Of a DNA stretch of 18,141 nucleotides, positions 1 through 8,000 are shown piece after piece (the first letter of the stretch is position 1; each line of letters begins with the position of its first letter). Under the pieces are notes generated by a model. That model saw only the letters and a program-made list of their open reading frames with translations, was not told the DNA's origin and made no database searches. The stretch spans positions 43,220-61,360 of the forward strand of contig DGWK01000012.1 of assembly GCA_002395235.1 (NCBI GenBank), read 5' to 3'. The DNA comes from Lachnospiraceae bacterium UBA4260 (GTDB lineage Bacteria > Bacillota > Clostridia > Lachnospirales > Lachnospiraceae). The translations under genes were made by a program, and so were the position numbers.

Positions 1-130
1 GGTCGGCAATACCCTAGAGGTCGGCGATACCCTAAAGGTGTGCCTAAGACCCTAGAGGTCGGCCAGTACCCTAGAGGTTGTCCAATACCCTAAAGGTGTG
101 CAAAAACCCTGGAGGCAGACCTCTAGGGTA
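1..130 (+). repeat. Intergenic palindromic repeat array A (six direct units plus one inverted)
   Basis: Units with the core ACCCTAGAGGT start at 11, 29, 49, 68, 87 and 106, so steps are 18, 20, 19, 19 and 19 bp. An inverted unit (ACCTCTAGGGT) lies at 119-129. The last direct unit and the inverted one form a 10-bp stem (106-115 with 120-129, one G-T pair) around the loop CAGA. The spacer is mostly GGTCGGC followed by AAT or GAT, with GGTGTGC variants. The array probably continues beyond the left edge, since the window opens inside a unit. No protein-coding reading is supported here. Confidence 0.9.
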
Positions 131-142
131 GTCATTCCAATA

Positions 143-174
143 AAAAAGAGCTGTCAGCAATGACAGCTCTTTTT
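143..174 (-). terminator. Strong intrinsic terminator after the metallopeptidase gene
   Basis: A perfect 14-bp stem (143-156 with 161-174) encloses the tetraloop GCAA on the plus strand. The stem has A-runs and T-runs at its ends, so it works as an intrinsic terminator in both directions. It lies 27 bp beyond the stop codon of the minus-strand gene ending at 201, and separates that gene from repeat array A. Confidence 0.92.
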
Positions 175-200
175 AAAATCTAATTCAATTAATTACTCGA

Positions 201-2681
201 TCACTCGGCAGGAGTGGTAGCAGCCTCTGCGGAAGCTTCTTCCTCGATGGCTTCTTCTGTGGCAGGAGCTTCTTCAGATTCGACAGGTTCTGCGGCGACT
301 GCTGTTGACGGAGCAGCTACCTCTACGGGAGCGGCTTCAGGTGCCGGCTCGGCTGCAACTTCTTCTGTTACGGGAGCGGCAGCAGAGGAGCCCTCGGAAG
401 CGCTCTCAGGCGTCTCGGAACCTGCGCTTTCGACAGAAGCAGGTGCTGCTTCTGCTGCGGCCTCAGTCTCGGCCGAGATTTCTGTGGTTGCTGTGGCTTC
501 TGCAGCCTCTGCGGTAGTTGCGCCACCACTTTCCTTAGCTGCTTCCGGCATGACCGAAGTTTCTTCGGAAGATGCCGCAGCAGACGAAGACGTAAAGGCC
601 AAAATATTGGCAGTAGTGTCTTTGGTACTGTCCGACTTGCCGCTCAGAGAGAGACCGCCGGTGGAAGAAGCGCTGCGATCGCTGACGGTGGATCTTGCCC
701 ACCGCTGGAATTCTTCATTTTCATCATCCAGAGGCTGGAGGACGCTTGCAGGATATTCCTTTGTTTCATCAAAGCTGAGAGGAGAGCCGAAATCCGTCTC
801 GAAGTCGAAGAGAACAGAACCGTTGGCATAGAATGAACGCTCTTTGCTCTTTTTTAACTTATCAATCTCGTTCATGTAGTTCATGAAGTCACAGACATAG
901 TTCAGAGAAGCCGCGTCTCCGCTCAGGCTGTATTTGCCGTCCTCGTCTTTTGGCCCTTTAATGAAGCGCGCCTCAAAATCAGCGGTATCTTTGTAAGTTC
1001 CGCCGGAAATACTGTTGATGACCTGATCCAGCGTCTCCCCATTGTGCATGCGCTCAATAATGGAGTTCATTCCCAGCCTGAGTTTCTCGCTGCTGATCAC
1101 AACCCGGTCATCGCTTATGCTTCGGGAAGAGCCGATTTCAGGATCGCTCCCGGCGGCAAGTTCATAGAGATACATGCAGGCAAGATACCCGCTCACATAG
1201 CGACTGGGCACGTTACTGCAGGACTGTCCGCTTTTGTCTACACCGTTGCAATACTGGATATCAAAGTTGTAGTATGCTAAAGAACCATTTTCATTCTTAT
1301 AGCGCCCATCTACATATCCCTGTACGAGGATGTCTTTACTAAAGTCCTCCAGAGGGACTTCAGCACGGTCCGGCGTGCGCAGGAGGCTGATGGCCTCCTG
1401 GCGGAACTGCCAGTTGTTTTCAACGGTCGAAGCGGTGCCCTCAACGAACCAGGCCGGAAACTGAACTTTACCTGACTCTGTAAGGTCAACTACCTCGTCG
1501 CCGACGCGGAGATATCCCGTGAGTCCCGGACGGTTGTAGTCGTAAGAGAAACAGTGGAAGAGCTCGTGGACCACGGTATTGGCCAGATCCGTAATCGCTT
1601 CGCAACTAAAGTCTCTGGTGAGGATTGCTTTGCCGTCTTCCTTGTGGTCAGTGAGGGGACTTGCATTCACTGTGAGGCTGTAGACAAACTTGTAATCCGG
1701 AAGGGTTTCATCCGTCGTCCGCCCACGGGAAGCATATCCCACGGACTCAGCACCTTCATCGTAGCTGACGATGACAGTGATGTACTTGCCAATCTCTCTG
1801 TTATCAGCTGCCTTCTTAAGGGCAGGGAACTTATTGGTCAAAAGATCGACCGCCTGCGGCTGCAGCGTATTAACAACGAGGTCCGCCAGAAAACCCAGAT
1901 CGGACTCGGTCAGGGCATCTTTGGCGTTCTGGTCACAGTGGACGTTGACGATGTGGGAATAGCCGGTCTGTTCTTCTTCCTGCGGAGTCTCCTCTTCCTG
2001 AGTGGGTTTCTCTTCCTGCTCGGGAGTGGGTCCCTCGGTCTCTTCCTTCGCGGTCTCTTCCTTCGCGGGCTCTTCCTCAGCTTCTTCCTCGTAAGGCGCT
2101 ACCTGGTCGGCGGGGACGATCTCATTGCCGCCGGCGTCGGTAGGATTCTTGACGGTGCCTTTCTGGGCGTAGAGGTCTTTGAGCTTGGCGGGAAGAATGT
2201 AAGTGATCCCGGTCTTGTTCTCATAGATGGAGATGATCTTGTTCTCGCCAAAGAGCTTGAGCAGGTCCTCGGAGAGGGTGATCTTGTAGCCGCGGCCGGT
2301 CGCGTCATTACTTCTGACCGTGTACTGCTCGGGTACAATATAGGCCAGTACCGGAAGGTAGCTTCCTTTTCCGGCGAGGCCGGTGTCGGGCTTTAAGTCT
2401 TCGCCGATCCAGATCACGGGGATTTCCCAGGTCTCTTTTTCGGCGGTCGTCACGACCGCCTTGTCATCCAGGCGCTCGCCCTCCTTGGGGGCCTTCACGT
2501 CGCCGATCGTGATTCCGCTCACTATTTTGGCATCTTCGCGTCCCTGCGTGTGGTTGTCGACGCCGACTTCGGAGGGCGTCTCAGTTGCAAGCGCAGAAGC
2601 CGGAGCGAGCATGGAAGCGGAGGTGGCAAGTGCCACAAAGCAGATCAGCGATTTCTTAAATCTGTTTAATAAACCACTCAT
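201..2681 (-). CDS. Secreted zinc metallopeptidase-like protein with Ala/Glu-rich tail
   Basis: An 826-residue exported protein. Residues 1-32 are a signal peptide (basic start, hydrophobic core, likely cleavage after Ala-Leu-Ala). Residues about 50-175 form an N-terminal beta-rich region that I do not recognise. An acidic Glu/Pro linker follows at about 196-240. The peptidase-like domain carries VVHELFHCF (H372, E373, H376) and a downstream WFVEG (E414), matching the HExxH plus distal Glu zinc site of gluzincins. From about 640 the protein is low-complexity Ala/Glu/Ser/Pro to the end, with no LPxTG or other sorting signal. The start at 2681 has GAGG nine bases upstream. A separate promoter and a strong terminator suggest a monocistronic gene, although read-through from the upstream lipoprotein gene is possible. 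Peptidase activity is inferred from motifs; the substrate is unknown. Confidence 0.8.
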   Translation of the reverse strand: MSGLLNRFKKSLICFVALATSASMLAPASALATETPSEVGVDNHTQGREDAKIVSGITIGDVKAPKEGERLDDKAVVTTAEKETWEIPVIWIGEDLKPDTGLAGKGSYLPVLAYIVPEQYTVRSNDATGRGYKITLSEDLLKLFGENKIISIYENKTGITYILPAKLKDLYAQKGTVKNPTDAGGNEIVPADQVAPYEEEAEEEPAKEETAKEETEGPTPEQEEKPTQEEETPQEEEQTGYSHIVNVHCDQNAKDALTESDLGFLADLVVNTLQPQAVDLLTNKFPALKKAADNREIGKYITVIVSYDEGAESVGYASRGRTTDETLPDYKFVYSLTVNASPLTDHKEDGKAILTRDFSCEAITDLANTVVHELFHCFSYDYNRPGLTGYLRVGDEVVDLTESGKVQFPAWFVEGTASTVENNWQFRQEAISLLRTPDRAEVPLEDFSKDILVQGYVDGRYKNENGSLAYYNFDIQYCNGVDKSGQSCSNVPSRYVSGYLACMYLYELAAGSDPEIGSSRSISDDRVVISSEKLRLGMNSIIERMHNGETLDQVINSISGGTYKDTADFEARFIKGPKDEDGKYSLSGDAASLNYVCDFMNYMNEIDKLKKSKERSFYANGSVLFDFETDFGSPLSFDETKEYPASVLQPLDDENEEFQRWARSTVSDRSASSTGGLSLSGKSDSTKDTTANILAFTSSSAAASSEETSVMPEAAKESGGATTAEAAEATATTEISAETEAAAEAAPASVESAGSETPESASEGSSAAAPVTEEVAAEPAPEAAPVEVAAPSTAVAAEPVESEEAPATEEAIEEEASAEAATTPAE

Positions 2682-2728
2682 TAATTAATTCCTCATAGTT
2701 TCCGGTAACGTTGACTACAGTGATATAC

Positions 2729-2757
2729 ATAATAAATCATACATACTTTTGTAACAA
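2729..2757 (-). promoter_or_regulatory. Sigma-A-type promoter of the metallopeptidase gene
   Basis: On the minus strand, TTGTTA (2752-2757) and TATTAT (2729-2734) are separated by exactly 17 bp, in an AT-rich stretch about 50 bp upstream of the start codon at 2681. This fits a vegetative clostridial promoter and implies a leader of about 40 nt. I see no obvious operator. Confidence 0.65.
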
Positions 2758-2794
2758 TTTTCAAGCGGGTTCACTATGAAATCCCGAACTTGAC

Positions 2795-5011
2795 TCAAAA
2801 GTCCCGATAGATCCATCCGGAATAGTCGTCGCTGATCAGGCTTTTGAAGAAGGTGTCCTTCTCGATCGCCGCGGCGATCTCATCCTTGTATGGAGCGAGC
2901 CGGCCGTTGAAGAGAGATCCGGTGAAGGATACGCTTCCGTCAGAATTCTGTTCAAAAATGAGCCGGCAGCGCTCGTCACCGGCCGCCTCGAACGGGTACA
3001 TGCGAACAATTTCGTAGTATTCCTTGTTCAGTGAAACGGCTGCGTAAAGGGCGGGGGCCAGTGAGAAGATGCGCTCGACCAGGTTCTCATCGACCGGAAG
3101 GTTCATATGGATGTCCAGAACGCTCGAATTATCGGAGAGCTCCACCCGGGTTCCGGGGAGTATTTCCTGAAGTTTGGCGGTGATCTCAGTTACGGAGACA
3201 GGAGAGCGCTGCGCCAGAGGAAAGGCCACGGAAGAACCGAAAGTGTCCCCCTCGATCTTGTGATCATAATAATAGTCAATGTTCGTGTGGGGAAGGCTGC
3301 TCTGGTGCTGATTGGCCGCCGACTCGATGAGCGCGGTAAACCAGGGCATGTCTTCGCTGTCAAGCGGCATATAGATCTCCCTGAAGGTCATAAGTGCGGG
3401 ATCAAAAAAGACGTCCGTTGTGCAGCAGGCGACAGGTGTGGAGTCTACGCACAGGTAGATCGGGATCTGCAGGAAGGGGACCTTCATGCCCGCGGGGCTC
3501 TGCATCTGCGCCTGGAGCAGATTATTGAGCTCTGAGGCCGCGTCCGAAGGAAGAGACACTTCGAGAGCCGATTGCTCCGCGTCATAGCGGACATGCAGAT
3601 ATTTGGGCCGGACCTCTGCGGCTGTTCCCGGGATCTTGAGGCTTATCGGGGAATAGCAGCTCGAGGTCAGAAGAGAGAGGACGGTCTTGTTGACTTTGGA
3701 GGTCTGTATTTTGACACAGATTGAGCCGCTGTCAGTCTGGCCGTAAGCGTAAGGGGACTCGAGAAGGTCCAGTCTTCTTAACAGGAGCATTCTCAGCTGG
3801 GAGAGATCGTCGGCCGAGGCCGTCTGATCCAGTTTGAAGAATAGGTGGGACACCTTGGAGGTGTCCTGGGGGCTCGGGGAGACCTTTAGGGTCTCGGTGC
3901 TGTCGGGGCTTGGGGAGACCTCTTGGGTATCGGTGCTGTCGGGGCTCGGGGAGACCTCTGGGGTATCGTCGCTGCCCTGGCTCGGGGAGACCTCTAGGGT
4001 ATCGCTGTTCTGGCTTGAGGAGACCTCTATGGTATCTCCAAGCGAGGTATCGTCGCCCAAGGCGTCTACGCGGCACTGGAAGGCGCCGGATGTCGTATCG
4101 TTTTCCGGATCTTCCCAGGCGATTTCGTCGACGGAGCAGTAATTGAAGGGGTGCGCCGGCGAGTCGTGTGTCAGGTTGTAGAAGAACAGATCTTCGTTAT
4201 CGTAGAGACAGTCCGTTTCATTGTAGTCGATGAAAAAGAGACGGGGATCATTCGGATCCGCTTCGAGCTCCCACACATTAATGAAGGAATCTGTCTCATA
4301 TTCCGGGTAAATATTATTGTCTCTTACATAGAGCCTGCTGCCGCCGGAGATCAGATCCTGCAACGATTGAGCTGTCTCCTGAGACAGTTCCAGGATTAGC
4401 CTGCGGCTGGGAGGCGTATACATGTCCAGCGTCAGCAGATCGTCGCCCTTTTCAATCTCGTTTTCTACCGGAAGTTTCTCTACTTTCATGGAGAGGCAGT
4501 TGTCCTGCGACAATTCGGATGCTGAGAATGACGGTATATACGATTTGGGGTTCGGAGAGCTGCAAACCACACTCATTCGGCACGGCGAAGCAAGAAAATC
4601 ATTTACGCATATGGTAAGGAGCTTGTCGCTGCGGCAAAGCGAGGCAGGCAGGCGCAACGTGAAGACCCCGGAGGTCTCCGCTACCCTGGAGGTGTCGGAT
4701 ACCCCAGAGGTGTCGGACACCCCGGAGGTGTCGGATACCCCGGAGGTGTCGGATACCCTAGAGGTGTCCGACACCTCTAGGGTGTACCCGTTTTTGCCGG
4801 CGAGGAGGTCCAGGCGCTGTTTTAATATTTCCAGATCATCCGGGTCATTATTTCCGTACAGAATAAAGGTCCTTTGCTTTGCGGAGGAATTGCCGGCGCC
4901 GGGGGCACCTGCGCAGCCCGCAAGGACCGCTATCATCAGAACTGCCACAATAGTGAGACGGAGGCATTTGCCCATCAGGGAGGGCAGGTGTTCATGTGCA
5001 GAGTTTGTCAT
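2795..5011 (-). CDS. Repeat-invaded lipoprotein with two SecD-like modules
   Basis: A 738-residue predicted lipoprotein: hydrophobic segment 17-32 and lipobox LAGC with C33 as the lipidated cysteine. Two segments resemble each other: one from about 47 (FILYGNNDPDDLEILKQRLD) and one from about 387 (HLFFKLDQTASADDLSQLRM, then a second RLDLL). Both recall the extracytoplasmic head region of SecD, where a helix with an R(V/L)D motif precedes a beta-rich fold. This is a pattern judgement, not a search result. Residues about 76-116 and 325-387 are D-T-x-x-V-S hexapeptide linkers encoded by repeat arrays C and B. The start at 5011 has AAAGGAGGGG upstream, overlapping the end of the TIR gene; an internal Met at residue 13 lacks a comparable site. 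The 23-bp gap indicates cotranscription with the TIR gene. It is probably surface-anchored; the function is unknown. Confidence 0.75.
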   Translation of the reverse strand: MTNSAHEHLPSLMGKCLRLTIVAVLMIAVLAGCAGAPGAGNSSAKQRTFILYGNNDPDDLEILKQRLDLLAGKNGYTLEVSDTSRVSDTSGVSDTSGVSDTSGVSDTSRVAETSGVFTLRLPASLCRSDKLLTICVNDFLASPCRMSVVCSSPNPKSYIPSFSASELSQDNCLSMKVEKLPVENEIEKGDDLLTLDMYTPPSRRLILELSQETAQSLQDLISGGSRLYVRDNNIYPEYETDSFINVWELEADPNDPRLFFIDYNETDCLYDNEDLFFYNLTHDSPAHPFNYCSVDEIAWEDPENDTTSGAFQCRVDALGDDTSLGDTIEVSSSQNSDTLEVSPSQGSDDTPEVSPSPDSTDTQEVSPSPDSTETLKVSPSPQDTSKVSHLFFKLDQTASADDLSQLRMLLLRRLDLLESPYAYGQTDSGSICVKIQTSKVNKTVLSLLTSSCYSPISLKIPGTAAEVRPKYLHVRYDAEQSALEVSLPSDAASELNNLLQAQMQSPAGMKVPFLQIPIYLCVDSTPVACCTTDVFFDPALMTFREIYMPLDSEDMPWFTALIESAANQHQSSLPHTNIDYYYDHKIEGDTFGSSVAFPLAQRSPVSVTEITAKLQEILPGTRVELSDNSSVLDIHMNLPVDENLVERIFSLAPALYAAVSLNKEYYEIVRMYPFEAAGDERCRLIFEQNSDGSVSFTGSLFNGRLAPYKDEIAAAIEKDTFFKSLISDDYSGWIYRDF
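3849..4036 (-). repeat. In-gene repeat array B (lipoprotein linker)
   Basis: Six units lie within the lipoprotein coding sequence, with ACC cores at 3852, 3882, 3918, 3954, 3990 and 4023. Steps are 30, 36, 36, 36 and 33 bp, all divisible by three. Each unit encodes D-T-x-x-V-S or a close variant, and the inserted bases encode Ser/Pro-rich spacers such as PSPDST. The unit at 3849-3865 is a perfect hairpin: GACACC and GGTGTC around TTGGA. Compared with arrays C and D, the periods here are expanded by Ser/Pro codons. Confidence 0.88.
4663..4786 (-). repeat. In-gene repeat array C with a 29-bp palindrome
   Basis: Six units have ACC cores at 4665, 4683, 4701, 4719, 4737 and 4755, a strict 18-bp period, followed by an inverted unit at 4773. 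They encode repeated V-S-D-T-S-G/R hexapeptides in the lipoprotein. The junction of the last direct unit and the inverted unit is a perfect palindrome: ACCCTAGAGGTGTC (4755-4768), one central base, and its exact reverse complement (4770-4783). Confidence 0.93.
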
Positions 5012-5034
5012 CTTGAGAGCGCCCCTCCTTTCCG

Positions 5035-8000
5035 TCAGAGTCCGCTGTATCTCTCCCGGGCGATATCGATGATATCCCCGATGCTGTATTCCTTGTAATA
5101 GATATAGTCGTACAAACGGGTTTTTATGTCGTAGCTGCTCATGTATATTTTGCCCGATGCAGGGTTGTAGGCTGTGACGCCGTTCACCTGTGTCATGACG
5201 CCGAAAGCCTCGTAGTCACAGCGGACGCAGTAATAGGCGCCGTTGTAAACGATGTGCATGGTATCCGGTTCCCGGACTTCACTATTCGGGAGTGGGAAGG
5301 CTGTCCGCAGGCGTTCTAAAGTGCGCGCCCGGACCGGGTCAAAAGTGACGACCCAAGGGTCTGCGCTCGTCAGCGCGGACGCGACGGGGGCGGCCGGGAG
5401 GGTGATTTCGTTCAATATTTTGGCGTCGGTGAGGCTGTACTGGACCAGTGTCGAATTCTGGACATAGTAGAGGCACTTACCGGTCGGCGAGAGGGCCGCG
5501 CACGGAACGCCCTTGGAAGTATTGTCGTCTGTGCCGTGTTCGCAGAGGATGGTATGCGTCTCCGCGCCGGTGTCATCGTAAACATGAAGCTTGTGCTTGT
5601 CCGGGACCACCAGCGTATGGCCGTCCCAGCAGATCCTGGAGTGGTCGTTGGAGAATTTCAGTATATTGACGGCGGCCTTCGAATAAGCGGTGCCGCTGAT
5701 CGTATACTCGGTCTGCCAAGTGTTTGTGTTGAGCACAAGAAGATCCATCTGGTCGGAGAAGAGAAGAATCTTGTCGGCTTGCGGGCTCAGGCTATAGAAG
5801 CTGTATCGCTTCCCGAGGGGAAGGACGTGGCGGACGGCCTTTTGGTGGATGACCTTTGAGGTATCGAAGCTGCAGGTCCAGATGACGGTGGCGTCGGTCT
5901 GGGAATCCATGACGTACAGGATGTTCCCGTCAGGATCGTACAGGATATTGTCGTCCATGTAGAAAGACCGATTGACCCGCAGTATATCTTCCGCAGTGAC
6001 GGTGCCGTCCGACGCATTCAGCTGATAGTGGGTCAGGACGGAGGTCTGAGGGCTGTCTTTTGACACTCGCAGAAAGTGGACGATGCCGTTCTCGGCGTTC
6101 AGGACTTTGAGATTGGTACTGTAGAGTACCTCAGAGGTGTCGGATACCTCAGAGGTGTCGGATGCCTCAGAGGTGTCGGATGCCCCGGAGGTGTCGGATA
6201 CCTCTAGGGTGTCGCCTTCCCCGGATACCTCTGGGGTGTCGGACACCTTCAGGGTGTCGCCATCCCCGGACACCTTCAGGGTGTCACCATCCCCAGACAC
6301 CTCCAGGGTGTCTGCGCCCTCGGTGGCCCCAGCCCCCCGCGCGCCCCGAACAAGCTCCGTATAAGTTGTGACGATCGCCGAATCATCTTTTTCATTGACC
6401 AGGCACAAATTCTTCAAGTCACCAAGCAGAGTCAGGTCGTCGTCCTGCCACAGGACCCGCGTCGGCATGCCGGAGTCATGGGACGCCAGCTTCACAAAGC
6501 CGAGGTCCGGCTCGTCAGGTGAATAGTGGATAATGCGGTTGTCGCGCTCCAGACAGTAGAAGGAAGGCTGCTCCCCGAGCTTTTCTATGTCATAGAGATT
6601 GTCCGCAAACGCAGCTGTGTACAACTGCAGCTCTTTCCCCGCGAAATCATAAATCCTTCCCGATCTTAAATACAGAAAGCAATGCCCCTGAACGTCGAGG
6701 AACTTCATGAAGGTTCCCGGGAGCGGAAATTCGTACAGGATCTGTCCATTCTGCGGACTCAGAAGACGAAGGTCTTCATCACAGGCAAACAGGATGGAAA
6801 CAGGCCCTTCCTCACCGCGCATCCGGGGCAAAATATCGATCACTCGACCGTAGGCGGCCACCGTTTTGCCCTGCGCAATGGATTTACGCGTCTGCTGCGT
6901 CAAAGGAATCTCTTTTTCCCATTCCTGGCGGGAGGAGAGAGAAGTATCTTCATATTCCAATGCGACAGACGTCAAAATGATCGCATATCCGCTGTCATTT
7001 TTCTTGAATTTCGAATAAAGGACATGTTCCGTATCCGAATCTTCTTCTGTGCTGTAGGAGGCCGCATGGAAACACTCGTCATAATAGGGAACAGTATCGA
7101 TCTTCACTGTTTTGCCGGATGTAAGGTCATGGGCATACAAAAAAGCCTGCTCATATGATTCGCTTGACGTGAAAAGCAGGTATCTGCCGTCCTCTGAGAC
7201 GGAGCAGTCCATGATCGTTCCGAAAAGCGGAGCATCTTCATCGTCCGCGCCGCCCGAATTAAAACTGTAGGATGTGATGAAGGACTCATCCCGCCCCGCC
7301 ACAAAGCGATACTCGTCCAAAAGAGCGCCGCTGTCGGCGTCCAGCACGGTGATTCCGGAGTCTGACACCAGATAGAGGCGGTCGGCAGCGGCGCTGCCGG
7401 CGGGACCGGAAATGCTGCCCGGTGCATTGCCCGCGGAGGCAGAAGCGTTGCTCTCGGCGGCAGCAGGCAAGGGAGCGGTTGATCTTGCGACGGCGCGAAC
7501 GTAATCGAGAACCGTTGTCTTCCAATCCACTTTCCCGGTCAGATAGTTATAACAGACCACGCCGTGTTCTCCGCACAAAACGATCCTGTCGCCGTCAAGG
7601 AGAACGTCCTTGGACCAGTTGACGATATAATCGTCAAACGAGATCTCACCACAGAGCCGATCTGTGGCAGTGTCCCAGACATAGACCCGCTTCTGGCCCG
7701 CCGCGAGCAGATGAGATCCGTCGCTGTCCGTGAGCAGATCCGGGAAAAGCGTCTCACCGACCTCCAGAACGGCGCCGGGCGCTATGTGCTGATCCGCAAA
7801 ATTGGGAGTCAGGTACGGAACGTAGAGGTTTAAAGCTCTGGTCAGCTCGTACTGGGAGGAGGGCAAAATATCCTCAGAGGTCCTGTCATAGCCAAAAACA
7901 GAGTCAAGCATTGAACTCCCGGATGAGGCGTCACCCGAGAGGTCCGTGACGACGTGAAGGAGTCCCCGGATCGCCTCGACGCTGTTGCCGGCCTCAAGCT

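Noticed and set aside
1..130. CRISPR array
   Set aside because: Units are 18-20 bp from core to core with no unique spacers of 25-40 bp, and there are no cas genes. The same unit appears inside coding sequences.
214..831. Plus-strand open frame opposite the metallopeptidase tail
   Set aside because: It is an Ala/Ser-rich shadow of the GC-rich Ala/Glu codons on the minus strand and has no domain. The minus-strand gene has a signal peptide, zinc motif and ribosome-binding site.
4422..5072. Plus-strand open frame through the lipoprotein gene
   Set aside because: It stays open partly because the repeat is quasi-palindromic. Flanking sequence shows no domain, whereas the minus-strand frame has a lipobox and a strong ribosome-binding site.
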